Source: CAYWFP01 sp964457365 | Lineage (GTDB): Bacteria > Planctomycetota > SZUA-567 | DNA length: 32,915 bases | Direction of reading: 5' to 3' | Assembly (NCBI GenBank): GCA_964457365.1 | Contig: CAYWFP010000041.1 | Location: 1 to 32,915 of the forward strand | In this document: positions 16,465 to 25,706 of the stretch, one piece after another | Position numbering within the stretch: the stretch's first letter is position 1 | How the letters are laid out: every line of letters starts with the position of its first letter | Position numbers and translations under genes: made by a program | Notes under the pieces: model-generated | Database searches by the model: none | Told to the model about the DNA's origin: nothing | Seen by the model: only the letters and a program-made list of their open reading frames with translations

Positions 16465-18066
16465 ATGGCCAATACCGACGCGAAAACCGTCTTCGACGGC
16501 AGCGGCGAGAACAACGGTCCCGAATCGGGCGGGTTGATGTCGCGCGATCTGAGCGACGAGCAGATCGCCGGCTACGACGTGGGCGCGAAGATCGGCCAGG
16601 GCGCCATGGGGGCGGTCTACAAGGCGACACAGCTCTCGCTCGGACGGACAGTCGCCTTCAAGGTCCTGGACTCGAAATTCGTCCGCGATCCGATCTACCT
16701 GGAGCGGTTCGAGCGCGAGGCCCAGTCGGCGGCGAAGCTGCATCACTACAATATCGTGCAGGTCTTCGACTTCGGCGAGCACAAGGGCGTGTATTTCATC
16801 GCCAGCGAATTCGTCGACGGCACCAATGTCAAGCAACTGGTGATCTCCCAGGGCGCGCTCGACGTGAGTCAGGCCACCGACATCATCCTCCAGGCCTGCC
16901 GCGGACTCTCCGCGGCGGAGAAGCACGGAATCATCCACCGCGATATCAAGCCCGACAACCTGATGCTGACCAAGGACGGGACGGTGAAGATCGCTGACTT
17001 CGGCCTGGCCAAGGCGATCAAGCAGGACGCCGGCGTCACTCAGGCCGGCGTCATCGTCGGTACGCCGTTCTACATGAGCCCCGAGCAGGCCCAGGGGCTG
17101 GACCTGGATATCCGCAGCGATATCTACAGCCTCGGCGTGACCTTCTATCACCTCGTCACCGGCCAGATCCCTTTCGACGGCGAGAGTGTCATCGGCGTGC
17201 TGCTGAAGCAGATTTCGGCCGAACGTCCGGACCCGGTGGCGATCAACCCCAACTGCCCGTTGGTGCTCGGGCAGGTGATCATGCGCATGATGTCGCGCGA
17301 ACGGAAGAAGCGCTACAACACGACCGCCGAGTTGATCCAGGTGCTCGAACACGTCGGCGACCAACTCAAGGGCGGCGTTGCCGGCGCGCCGTTGAAGATC
17401 CCGACCGTCCCCACCGATCGCTTCAAGCGCTACAAGCTGCTGCCGGGCAACCAGATCCTGCGCATGCGCGAACGCGAGGCCCCGCCGCGTGTCTTCAACG
17501 AGCTCAAGTCGATGCTCCAGGCCGACAGCGGCGTCTTCATCCAGACGGAAGAACCTTACAGCGTGGATACGCTCCTGGAGGTGATGTTCCATGTTCCGGG
17601 GCGGGACATGATGTACCGCGCCTTCGGCATCGTCCGTTGGATCAGCGAGGACGCCGACCGCCCCGGCATCGGCGTTACCTTCGTCAAGGTCAGCCCGGTG
17701 CCCAAACGCGTCCGCACTCCGCCCACGGCGAAACAGGTGCCGCACACGGCGGTACACAAGACTCCGGAAAAGGCCCAACCGACGATGAGCCCGGAGCATC
17801 TGATGATGCGCCTGACCGAGACGGCGCTGCATCAGCGCCTGCTGCGATACTACTACGCCAACGCCAACCAGTTCGTCACCCTGCGTCAGGTGGCTAACGC
17901 CCTCGGCGTCGGCACGCGCATGATCGACCCGATCCTCGAGGTGTACGAACAGGCCGGATTGATCCAGCGTTACAGTGGTGGCGAGATCAGCTTCGTCTGG
18001 CCCGACGACGAGGCCATGCAGGAACAACTCGTCGTCTGGATCGAAGAATACGGCTTGCATTCTTGA
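16465..18066 (+). CDS. Hanks-type Ser/Thr protein kinase with PilZ-like and winged-helix-like C-terminal regions
   Basis: Residues 37-300 form a complete eukaryotic-like kinase: Gly loop GQGAMGAVY (44-52), Lys66 in AFKV, catalytic HRDIKPDN (158-165), DFG (178-180) and SPE (205-207). No transmembrane segment is present, so it is soluble, unlike PknB. Residues about 335-410 (DSGVFIQTEEPYSVDTLLEVMF...PGIGVTF) resemble a PilZ domain of the Myxococcus type, but the usual N-x-S-x-x-G c-di-GMP motif is degenerate (LQADSG, 351-356). A Thr/Pro-rich linker leads to a C-terminal domain (about 440-520) shaped like a winged helix (FVTLRQVANALGV...ILEVYEQAGLIQRY). ATG 16465 is preferred; GTG 16417 and ATG 16426 are alternatives. 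It probably phosphorylates Tad or FHA partners, which is inference from position. Confidence 0.9.
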   Translation: MANTDAKTVFDGSGENNGPESGGLMSRDLSDEQIAGYDVGAKIGQGAMGAVYKATQLSLGRTVAFKVLDSKFVRDPIYLERFEREAQSAAKLHHYNIVQVFDFGEHKGVYFIASEFVDGTNVKQLVISQGALDVSQATDIILQACRGLSAAEKHGIIHRDIKPDNLMLTKDGTVKIADFGLAKAIKQDAGVTQAGVIVGTPFYMSPEQAQGLDLDIRSDIYSLGVTFYHLVTGQIPFDGESVIGVLLKQISAERPDPVAINPNCPLVLGQVIMRMMSRERKKRYNTTAELIQVLEHVGDQLKGGVAGAPLKIPTVPTDRFKRYKLLPGNQILRMREREAPPRVFNELKSMLQADSGVFIQTEEPYSVDTLLEVMFHVPGRDMMYRAFGIVRWISEDADRPGIGVTFVKVSPVPKRVRTPPTAKQVPHTAVHKTPEKAQPTMSPEHLMMRLTETALHQRLLRYYYANANQFVTLRQVANALGVGTRMIDPILEVYEQAGLIQRYSGGEISFVWPDDEAMQEQLVVWIEEYGLHS

Positions 18067-18089
18067 CCCGCCTTCTCTCTCGATGCGAT

Positions 18090-18111
18090 AACCCTTTATT
18101 TCAAAAGGGTT
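18090..18111 (+). terminator. Hairpin after the kinase gene, probable terminator
   Basis: A perfect 8-bp stem AACCCTTT/AAAGGGTT (18090-18097 with 18104-18111, loop ATTTCA) lies 23 bases after the kinase stop. The U-tract after it is poor (TGCGC), so it may be a weak or factor-assisted terminator, or only an RNA-stabilising hairpin. Confidence 0.45.
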
Positions 18112-18154
18112 TGCGCAAATGCGTCGTTTCGGGCGGTTTAAATAGTGACGTAAC

Positions 18155-18183
18155 TTGAAACGGTGGGGGCGGATTCATATTAT
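18155..18183 (+). promoter_or_regulatory. Strong sigma-70-type promoter for the small-protein gene
   Basis: TTGAAA (18155-18160) and TATTAT (18178-18183) each match the consensus at five of six positions and are spaced by exactly 17 bases. Transcription would begin near 18190. This is one of the two best sigma-70-like promoters seen in the window. Confidence 0.6.
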
Positions 18184-18243
18184 TGAACATTGTCAACGAA
18201 TGCTGCCGAAAGGGGGCTGGCTATCCAACCGCATCAGGAAGGC

Positions 18244-18525
18244 ATGAGAGCCGACGAGCCGAAACGACCGCGTAAGCGCGGCGGCGTGCGCTTGCTCGGT
18301 TTCGGCCTGGATAGTGACGGACACGTGCGTCAGACGCGCGGTGATCACCTCCTGCTGCACGGCGGCAGCAAGGAGACGCATGCGCGCATGATGCGTCGCG
18401 CCGAGGCAATCCTGCAGGAGTTGGATCGCCGCGGTTATCGTCTGGACAATATCGACCGCGAGGACTGCCCGGAACTCGCGAAGATGATCGGCGAGATCAA
18501 CGCGCACCTTGCCGCTAACGGCTGA
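18244..18525 (+). CDS. Small basic protein of unknown function
   Basis: I cannot assign a function. From ATG 18244 it is 93 residues: a very basic N-terminus (RADEPKRPRKRGGVR), a compact conserved-looking centre (LLGFGLDSDGHVRQTRGDHLLLHGGSKETHARM) and a helical, charged C-terminus (RRAEAILQELDRRGYRLDNIDRED). No membrane segment or known motif is present. The frame opens at TTG 18190, but that coincides with the predicted transcription start and would need leaderless translation from TTG. ATG 18244 has AGGAAGG but only one base away, so neither start is ideal. Codon use and its own strong promoter argue that it is real. Confidence 0.6.
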   Translation: MRADEPKRPRKRGGVRLLGFGLDSDGHVRQTRGDHLLLHGGSKETHARMMRRAEAILQELDRRGYRLDNIDREDCPELAKMIGEINAHLAANG

Positions 18526-18585
18526 ACCGTCATCCGCACGCCGGCGGTTCGCGAAATTCGCTTCAACCGATGAATTGAGCCCGGA

Positions 18586-20225
18586 TCATAGCCCCCGGTC
18601 GTGGCGGAATCGGCAGAAGGGGCGGTAGAGCAATACCATCGCCGCCAGAAACAGCGCGCTCAATCCCAGCGAAAATCCCAGATAGGACCAGACCATGCTC
18701 CAGCCCTGCTGTGACGGGACGAGGATACCGATGCGCTCGAGTGCCGCGAGGTGAAAGTAGGAACGCTCCAGCGCCAGCAGCGCATAGAATGGCGAGGTGA
18801 ACATGTATTGCTGGATCTGCTCGGTCTGGTAGCGGCCGAGTGTGGTCAGGATCGTGAACGCGACCGGCGGAGCCATGAAGAGGAACCCGACGACGAGGTA
18901 GCTGTACACCATGCTGCGCAGGGTGGTGCGGCAGATCATCGAGAGTAGGCTGCTCAGCAGGGTGGCGAACAGCGTCGTCGCGGCGACGACCAGCAGCGTG
19001 CCGAGAATGATCTTGCCGTTGATCCAGGCGTAGGCGAGGGTGCTGTCGGCGTGGGCGGCGTCGACGAGGTAGCGGAGCATGGCAAAGAAGAGAAGCACGA
19101 TCTGGAAGGCCGTCAAGACGCCGATACTGCGCAGGTTGGCCAGGATCTTCGCTTTCAGGATCTGCGCGGGAGTGATGGACGAGGTGAGCAGCAGGTCGAA
19201 GGTCGCCATTTCCCGTTCCTGGGTGAACGCCCCGGCGGCCAGACTCGGCGCGAGCAGGATCACGAACATCAGCATGTAGAAGCCGAAGACCCACTGGTCG
19301 CCCTGGAAGAGCGAGGCGATGAAGAACGGCAACGCGGCCAGCAGGCTCACGAAGAGGATCAGTCGGATCAAGAGGGTGCCTCGGCCGAAGAGCTCGAAGC
19401 GGATCTCCTTCTCGAAGAGAGGATTGACGTTTTCGCGCATGGGCTCGCCCTTGCCTTTAGGGCTGAGCAGGTTGTCGGGGAAACGGTTGCGGCTGAGGAC
19501 CAAGCCGAGCTGCTCTTCCTGCTTCTCCTCTTCCATGGCTCGCGGGGCGCTGTCGAAGGGATCCTTGAGGCGCTGGCGAACGGCGAAGACGAGGGCGCCG
19601 CTGATGGCGAAGGCCAGCGTGGCGATGGTGACGGCCGCGGCGGGAGCGCGCGCGGGGTTGAGCACGATCAGCAGCAGCGTCAGCGGCAGGATAACGACAT
19701 AGCTCACCGCCAGCGCGTTGCGGCTGCGCCCGAGGAAGGTGCTGGTGACCAGGCCGACGGAGCCGGAGAAGAAGGCGATACCGAAGAGCAGGGCGAAGGT
19801 GGTGGCGATCTCGCGCCAGCCGATGCCGCCGAGAAGGAAGCAGACCGCGAAGATCGGCAGGCTCGACACGGAGAGCAGGAGCAGGTAGACGATGGCGCTG
19901 AGGAGCTTGCCCTGGACGATCTCCCCGGGCGTCAACGGACTGGTCATGAGCAGGTCCAGCGAACGCCGCTCCCGTTCGCTGGCGATGGAGGGCGCTGCCA
20001 GGATCGGCGCGATGAGCGCCAGCAGGATGATTTGCCCGATGGCAAAGGTATCGAAGATGCGTTTTGAGTGGTGGGCCTGCTCGGCCATCTCCACGGCTTC
20101 GGGCGGCCAGGCCACGAGTACGATAGCGCTCAAGAGCAGCAGGAAGACCGCCTGGATGATGAAGGCCCGCGGCATGCGCAACTGCTCGATCAGTTCCCGG
20201 CCCAGGACCGGATTATCCAGCCGCA

Positions 20226-20226
<1 letters not shown>
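18586..20226 (-). CDS. ABC-2 type transporter permease, internally duplicated
   Basis: The 546-residue membrane protein has two tandem ABC-2-like halves, each with about six hydrophobic segments, joined by a charged cytoplasmic linker (about 215-265, with EEEKQEEQ). Matching elements recur in the halves: NPVLGREL (5-12) and NPLFEKEI (268-275); ERERRSLDLLMTSPLTPGEI (84-103) and QEREMATFDLLLTSSITPAQ (336-355). So one polypeptide can supply both permease subunits. Its ATG overlaps the ATPase stop by one base (TGATG), indicating translational coupling. The substrate is unknown; the family includes drug, polysaccharide and gliding/bacteriocin exporters. Confidence 0.9.
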
Positions 20227-21152
<926 letters not shown>

Positions 21153-21419
21153 GGTATCCTCTCTTAGGACCCGTCCGGCAATTAGTTCGGAATTTTGCCC
21201 GGGACGCCGACGGTGTGGATGCAAGGCGCGTTCGCCGCAGCGACCTCGACAGGTCGGTGCAAGAGCGCAACGCCGCCGCCGCGCCGCCGCCGCCCGAGCC
21301 CGCAGGGGCGCGCCCTTGTGCCGCCATCCGGCGTCGCTCGCCGTAACCGATGTGCATGCATCGCTTTTCGCTCGCTTCTTGCCCGCGGGCACAATGACTG
21401 CGCCGAAATTCTGAAAACT

Positions 21420-21442
21420 GGGGTATCCCCTTGACTCAGGTG
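21420..21442 (+). repeat. Left terminal inverted repeat of the MITE-like element
   Basis: The 23 bases start GGGGTATCCCCTT. The first 13 are the exact reverse complement of 21554-21566 and the following ten match with two mismatches. Confidence 0.6.
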
Positions 21443-21543
21443 CAATCACCGTAACCCTATTTCCCTCAGACAGTTGCATTACATTTGGCGAAGAGGCAGA
21501 AAATCCACTCAACCTATTGCTCCAATGAGGCTTACAAGAAATC

Positions 21544-21566
21544 CACCGGAGTTAAGGGGATACCCC
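21544..21566 (-). repeat. Right terminal inverted repeat of the MITE-like element
   Basis: Reverse complement partner of 21420-21442. Read on the minus strand it begins GGGGTATCCCCTTAACTCCG and differs from the left copy at two positions. Confidence 0.6.
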
Positions 21567-21594
21567 CATTCTGAAATTATTGCTTAACGGGTTC

Positions 21595-23958
21595 TTACCA
21601 GCCCATTCCGCTGGAGTCGAGTTCCTCCGGATTCTTGCCTGCCGCCAGGTTCGAGACCGGGAACGAGACGCGCGCCTCGACCGGGTCGCAGGCGACGGCG
21701 AAGACGGTGAAGCCGTGGTTGCGGGCGCGCTTGCCGTGCACGGTCCAATGCGCCATGGAGCGCGGCACGACACCGAGCAGCATTACGCGTCCGGCATTCT
21801 GAGCGAGAAGGTTTGCCGCCTGCAGGATCATGCGGTCGTCGCCTTCGAGGTTTTCGTTGTCTTCGGCCATGCGCGCGGCGCCGGTTCGGGAACAGAGCTG
21901 CATCAAGACCTGTTCGATCGTCATGCCCTCGCGCCCGTGGACGTCGGTGTCGATAGCCAGCGGTTTGTCGTCGCCGTGGTCGATTCGACGCAGCAGAAAA
22001 CCGGTCTCGCCGTAGAGCAATGCCGCCGCCTGCAGCGGAAAGCCCAAGCGGTTGTCGGCTCGGCCGACCACGGTGCTGCTGGGCGCGCGCGCGTGGCGGA
22101 GGAAATCCCTGTCGAGCCGCACCGGCAAGCCCCGACCACAGGTCTGGACCGTGGTGGACTCGAAAAAGCGCATGTCGTTGAAGGGGACGAGTACCCGGTC
22201 CATGATGAAATGCTTGAGCGGGTTCTTCATGTTCAGGCGGTAGTGCTTCTGCGCGGGGATCCCCGGAAGCCAGTCGGCGCGCAGGTAGAGGGGGGTGGCC
22301 TCGGGTTCCTCGAAAGCGAGGGTGTAGCGCTTGTAGGTCGGATTGTGGATCAGGCTTATGGTCAATCCACCGCAGCGGCCTTCCTGTCCGATGCGCATGA
22401 GCGAGATGTCGGTGATGGCGAGGTTGCTTTCGAGGTTGCGGAACGCCATGTAATAGCTGCCCCAGAAGAACCCGATAGCGATCAGCGGCGTGATCAGCCA
22501 GGCGTACTCCAGCCGTTCCATGCGCGAGAAGACAAGCCAGCAGCCGGGGACCAGGAGAATCAGGTAGACCAGAAGCAGGAGGGCCATGTGCGAGCGTTTG
22601 GGCAGCGAGCGAGCCGCCTGTTTCTGCAGAAAGTTATGCGCGGCGATACGCACGGACTGGTCGTCCTGGCGCTGCAGCGGATCGACGTTGCGACTGAGGA
22701 TCGGGTCGATCCAGCGTTGCCATGCTTGCCGGTAGCGCGCGGGCGACATGCGGCTGGGGATGAAGCCCGAGCGTTGCAGCGAGAACGCCAGTACCGTGAC
22801 CCGTCCGGAGCCGTAGTCGCCCGCCACCGCCAATGGCATGCCCTGGCCGAGTTCGAGGACGCGCGCTCCGGGCTTGGGCGCCAGGACGGTGATGGTCTGC
22901 TCCTTGTCGTCGTCGCGGTTGAGGATGACGCGGTCGAGGTTCATCGTGGTCATTTCCCCGAGTCCGCAGGGCAGTATCGGCAGCAGGAAGGAGTCCAGCA
23001 CGGACTGGCGGTTCTGGCCGACGGCGATGACGAGTTGCCCGCCCGCGGCGACGTAGTTGCGGATCGCCGCGCTGCGTACCGGGTCCATCTTCTTCAGGTC
23101 GATATCGTCGAAGAGGATGGTCGAGACGCCGGAATATCCGATCCAGTGGGTGTCGAAATACTCCGGATCGGCTTCGGCGATCTGACGGAACCGATTGATG
23201 CTGTTGCGGTTCGGACGTTCCTTGGGGATCAGGTTCGCCGGATAGGCGCCGAACTGGAGGCTGTCCGAGAAGACCAGCAGCAACTCGTTGTGTACCCGTC
23301 GCTCGCCGAAGGGTTCCTTGTAGTCGCGGAGGTAGCCGCGGACCGGCAGGGTCGCGTCCCGGAGCGGGATGCCGTAGGAACTGAGCGAGACGGTCAGGTT
23401 CAGATTGCACGCCCCTTCCTTGTTGAAGATGGGGTAGTTGTTGTTGCGGTCGACGATCCGCCGGGAGATGTAGGCGTGCATGACGATATGGTGCGTCGAC
23501 TTGTGGCCGGGGATGAGCACCGGGCGTTGGAAGGTGGTGGCGTGCTTGACCATCACCGGGTTGGTCGTCTCCAGGCCGCTCTTGGTGCCGCGCCGCGCGT
23601 CGTCCACGGAGATCGAGAGGGTGCCTTGGAGATCGTTCTTGGTGTTGTTGGTCAGGACGAAGTGGATCGGCACCCACGAATCGAGCATGATCGGCGCCGG
23701 GAGTTGGCTGTTGAAATGACGGCCGCGCTGGCGGTAGCCGAAGTGCCAGCGCTTGAAATCGTACTTTTTCAGGTCCTTCTTTTTCTTCTTCTTGCCGTCG
23801 GAATCCTCGCCGTTTTCTTCGTCATCCTCTTCTCCCTCGTCCTCGCCCCAGAGCTCGGGGAGTTCGATCCCGTCCTGCGCCCGGAGTAATGTCGACGGCA
23901 GCAGCGGAAGTCCCAGCAGGATGAGCCACAACAATCGGATGTGAACGGCAATGCGCAT
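21595..23958 (-). CDS. Secreted/membrane protein of unknown function linked to the ABC transporter
   Basis: The 787 residues start with a signal peptide (MRIAVHIRLLWLILLGLPLL..., cleavage near residue 27). A striking acidic stretch (about 38-54) follows, with a poly-lysine run right after it (56-61). A beta-rich region comes next, then a segment around 250-350 resembling a class I glutamine-amidotransferase-like fold (FDDIDLKKMDPVRSAAIRNYVAAGGQLVIAVG), as found in periplasmic partners of some ABC-2 systems. Two transmembrane helices lie at about 458-478 and 485-506, and the C-terminal ~280 residues are soluble. I do not recognise the whole. Downstream on the same strand, after a MITE-like insertion, are the ABC ATPase and permease. 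The ATG at 23958 has AAGGGA upstream and a plausible promoter. Confidence 0.8.
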   Translation of the reverse strand: MRIAVHIRLLWLILLGLPLLPSTLLRAQDGIELPELWGEDEGEEDDEENGEDSDGKKKKKKDLKKYDFKRWHFGYRQRGRHFNSQLPAPIMLDSWVPIHFVLTNNTKNDLQGTLSISVDDARRGTKSGLETTNPVMVKHATTFQRPVLIPGHKSTHHIVMHAYISRRIVDRNNNYPIFNKEGACNLNLTVSLSSYGIPLRDATLPVRGYLRDYKEPFGERRVHNELLLVFSDSLQFGAYPANLIPKERPNRNSINRFRQIAEADPEYFDTHWIGYSGVSTILFDDIDLKKMDPVRSAAIRNYVAAGGQLVIAVGQNRQSVLDSFLLPILPCGLGEMTTMNLDRVILNRDDDKEQTITVLAPKPGARVLELGQGMPLAVAGDYGSGRVTVLAFSLQRSGFIPSRMSPARYRQAWQRWIDPILSRNVDPLQRQDDQSVRIAAHNFLQKQAARSLPKRSHMALLLLVYLILLVPGCWLVFSRMERLEYAWLITPLIAIGFFWGSYYMAFRNLESNLAITDISLMRIGQEGRCGGLTISLIHNPTYKRYTLAFEEPEATPLYLRADWLPGIPAQKHYRLNMKNPLKHFIMDRVLVPFNDMRFFESTTVQTCGRGLPVRLDRDFLRHARAPSSTVVGRADNRLGFPLQAAALLYGETGFLLRRIDHGDDKPLAIDTDVHGREGMTIEQVLMQLCSRTGAARMAEDNENLEGDDRMILQAANLLAQNAGRVMLLGVVPRSMAHWTVHGKRARNHGFTVFAVACDPVEARVSFPVSNLAAGKNPEELDSSGMGW

Positions 23959-23994
23959 GGTGTCCCTTGATCCCCGAGGGCGCGACAGAGGGCT

Positions 23995-24024
23995 AATGTA
24001 CCATGTCTCGTAGCCTTTTGGCAA
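23995..24024 (-). promoter_or_regulatory. Candidate promoter for the secreted 787-residue protein gene
   Basis: On the minus strand TTGCCA (24019-24024) and TACATT (23995-24000) are separated by 18 bases, matching the consensus at five and four positions. The transcript would start near 23988, about 30 bases before the ATG at 23958. Confidence 0.4.
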
Positions 24025-24081
24025 GTCTTCGTTCCCGGATTCGAAAAAATCCTTAACATGCCGACGGTGAAGGCTTTTCTA

Positions 24082-24110
24082 TTGCTCCCCGAGGCACCGA
24101 ATCGTATTCT
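24082..24110 (+). promoter_or_regulatory. Weak candidate promoter for the acyltransferase operon
   Basis: TTGCTC (24082-24087) and TATTCT (24105-24110) lie 17 bases apart. The matches are partial (three and four of six). It is the best pair in the short divergent region. Confidence 0.25.
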
Positions 24111-24166
24111 AGGACAGGTCAGTGATCCATGCGCATATGTATATGTTCATACGTCCGGAATCCTTC

Positions 24167-25051
24167 ATGGTTCGCGATTATCTGCGTTATTATCTCTTCA
24201 GCATCCTCGTCTTCGTCTGCCAGGTTCTGCCTCTGCGTTTTCTATACTGGATCGCCCTGCGCCTGGCGGATCTGGCTTACTTCGTCACTTTCATCCCCGG
24301 GCGCGAAGCGGTGCGGGCGAACCTGCGGGAGGTGTTGCCCGAGGCGACACGTCAGCGCATCACCTACGAGACGCGCTGGATTTTCCGCAACTTCGGCAAA
24401 TACCTCGTCGAGTTCTTCAGCTTCCGCCGCTTCGACAAGCATTTCTTCAACAAGCATCTCGACATCCGCGGCCGGGAGCATATCGACCGTGCTCTGGCGT
24501 TGGGACGCGGCTGCCTCATCGTCTCGGGGCACATGTCCAACTGGGAACTCGGCGCGGCCGGGATGTGCCACGCCGGCTACGCCGTCAGTTCGGTCGTGGC
24601 GATGCACCGCGCCTCCATCGTTAACCGCCTCTTCATGCGCGAGCGCGAAGCGGTCGGCGTCAAGGTTATCGACACGGAGAGCGCGGGTATGGGCGTGATG
24701 CATGCGATGAAACGCAACGAGGTCGTCTGTATCCTCGGCGACCGCGACGTCACCGGTCAGGGCGTGGAGGTGGAGTTCTTCGGCAAGCCCGTCCGCTTTC
24801 CCCAGGGGCCCGCGCGACTGGCGCTGGCCACCGGCGCGGCGCTGGTGCCCGGCTTCGTCGAGCGGCGGACCAACGACAGCTTCACCATTCACTTCGGCCC
24901 GGCGCTGGCGATGCCGGAGGAGGGTACGCGCGAAGAGAAGGTAGGCGCTATCATGCGAGCCTATGCCCGTGCGCTGGAGACGCGGGTCCGCTGGCGTCCC
25001 GAGGAATGGGGCGTCTTCTACCGCGTCTGGGAGGAGGAGTGGCAGGCGTGA
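24167..25051 (+). CDS. LpxL/HtrB-family lipid A biosynthesis acyltransferase
   Basis: Members transfer an acyl chain from acyl-ACP to lipid A precursors (or related lipids) at the inner membrane. The 294-residue protein has an N-terminal membrane anchor (about 5-45) and the HX4E catalytic motif SGHMSNWELG (His122, Glu127), followed by LGDRDVTGQGVEVEFFGKPVRFPQGPARLA, the second conserved block of the family. The ATG at 24167 is preferred because the anchor follows at once and GGAA lies just upstream; GTG 24122 and ATGs at 24137 and 24143 are in frame. The next gene overlaps by four bases. The exact acyl position modified cannot be read from sequence. Confidence 0.9.
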   Translation: MVRDYLRYYLFSILVFVCQVLPLRFLYWIALRLADLAYFVTFIPGREAVRANLREVLPEATRQRITYETRWIFRNFGKYLVEFFSFRRFDKHFFNKHLDIRGREHIDRALALGRGCLIVSGHMSNWELGAAGMCHAGYAVSSVVAMHRASIVNRLFMREREAVGVKVIDTESAGMGVMHAMKRNEVVCILGDRDVTGQGVEVEFFGKPVRFPQGPARLALATGAALVPGFVERRTNDSFTIHFGPALAMPEEGTREEKVGAIMRAYARALETRVRWRPEEWGVFYRVWEEEWQA

Positions 25052-25698
25052 CGATCTGCGCGCTGATCCCGGCCTATAACGAAGCCGAGCATATCGCCGC
25101 GGTCGTCGCGGGCGTCCGCGCGCATCTGGACGACGTGCTCGTCTACGACGACGGTTCCGCCGACGCAACCGCGCGTGTCGCGGCCGAGGCCGGAGCGCGG
25201 GTGCTGCGGCACGAACTCAACCAGGGCAAGGGCGCGACCCTGGCCGACGGGTTGAACTGGATCGCGGAGAACGGCTACGACGCGGCGCTGACGCTCGACG
25301 CCGACGGCCAGCATCTGCCCGAGGAGATTCCGCTCTTCCGGGAGGCTATGGAGACGGCCGATATCGTCATCGGCAGCCGCATGAGCAAGCGCAAGGGCAT
25401 GCCTTTTGTACGCTGGAACACCAATCGCTTCATGAGCTGGCTGGTCTCGCGTCTGGCGCGGACGTCGATTCCCGACACCCAGAGCGGCTATCGCCTGATC
25501 AAGTGCGCTTCGTGGAAACGGCTGGACGTCCTTTCGCGCAACTTCGATTTCGAGAGCGAGATGCTCATCGCCGCGGGGCGCGCGGGGATGAGCATCTCGC
25601 ACGTTCCCATCGCCACCGTCTACGGCACGGAGGTGAGCAAGATCGATCCCGTCACCGACACGGTGCGTTTCTTGCGCATGGTCTGGCGTCTGCGATAG
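25048..25698 (+). CDS. Family 2 glycosyltransferase
   Basis: The 216 residues are a GT2 (GT-A fold) catalytic domain: the nucleotide-binding start ALIPAYNEAEHI, DDGS (34-37) and the metal-binding DADGQH (84-89), followed by the acceptor block DTQSGYRLI. It resembles the dolichyl-phosphate mannose synthase/undecaprenyl-phosphate sugar transferase group but has no C-terminal membrane helices. It starts at GTG 25048, overlapping the acyltransferase stop (GTGA), with GGAGGAG upstream. The pairing suggests envelope lipid or lipopolysaccharide modification. Donor and acceptor are unknown. Confidence 0.9.
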   Translation: MTICALIPAYNEAEHIAAVVAGVRAHLDDVLVYDDGSADATARVAAEAGARVLRHELNQGKGATLADGLNWIAENGYDAALTLDADGQHLPEEIPLFREAMETADIVIGSRMSKRKGMPFVRWNTNRFMSWLVSRLARTSIPDTQSGYRLIKCASWKRLDVLSRNFDFESEMLIAAGRAGMSISHVPIATVYGTEVSKIDPVTDTVRFLRMVWRLR

Positions 25699-25706
25699 GA
25701 CGGACG

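Larger units (their letters stand above)
21417..21567. mobile_element. MITE-like non-autonomous element, about 150 bp
   Basis: Two imperfect inverted repeats of 23 bases (21420-21442, GGGGTATCCCCTTGACTCAG...; complement at 21544-21566) match at 21 of 23 positions, with a perfect 13-base outer core. The 9-base direct repeat ATTCTGAAA flanks the pair at 21408-21416 and 21568-21576, as a target duplication would. The enclosed ~100 bases are visibly more AT-rich than the surrounding genes and carry no frame of note. The outer cores are themselves near-palindromic, so a paired terminator or regulatory hairpin is an alternative reading. Confidence 0.5.
21153..21594. other. 442-base intergenic region between two minus-strand genes
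   Basis: No gene is supported. From 21153 to about 21400 it is GC-rich with a GCC-repeat-like patch (about 21271-21296). From 21408 to 21576 it holds the AT-richer MITE-like element described separately. The ABC transporter promoter must lie here or upstream, but no clear -35/-10 pair was found. Confidence 0.5.

Noticed and set aside
15233..18060. Long minus-strand open frames opposite the last FHA gene and the kinase
   Set aside because: Shadows produced by high GC; the plus strand encodes complete FHA and kinase domains.
21153..21512. 120-residue N-terminal extension of the ABC ATPase
   Set aside because: The frame is open but Arg/Ala-rich, crosses the MITE-like element, and the ATG at 21152 has a ribosome site exactly where the family starts.
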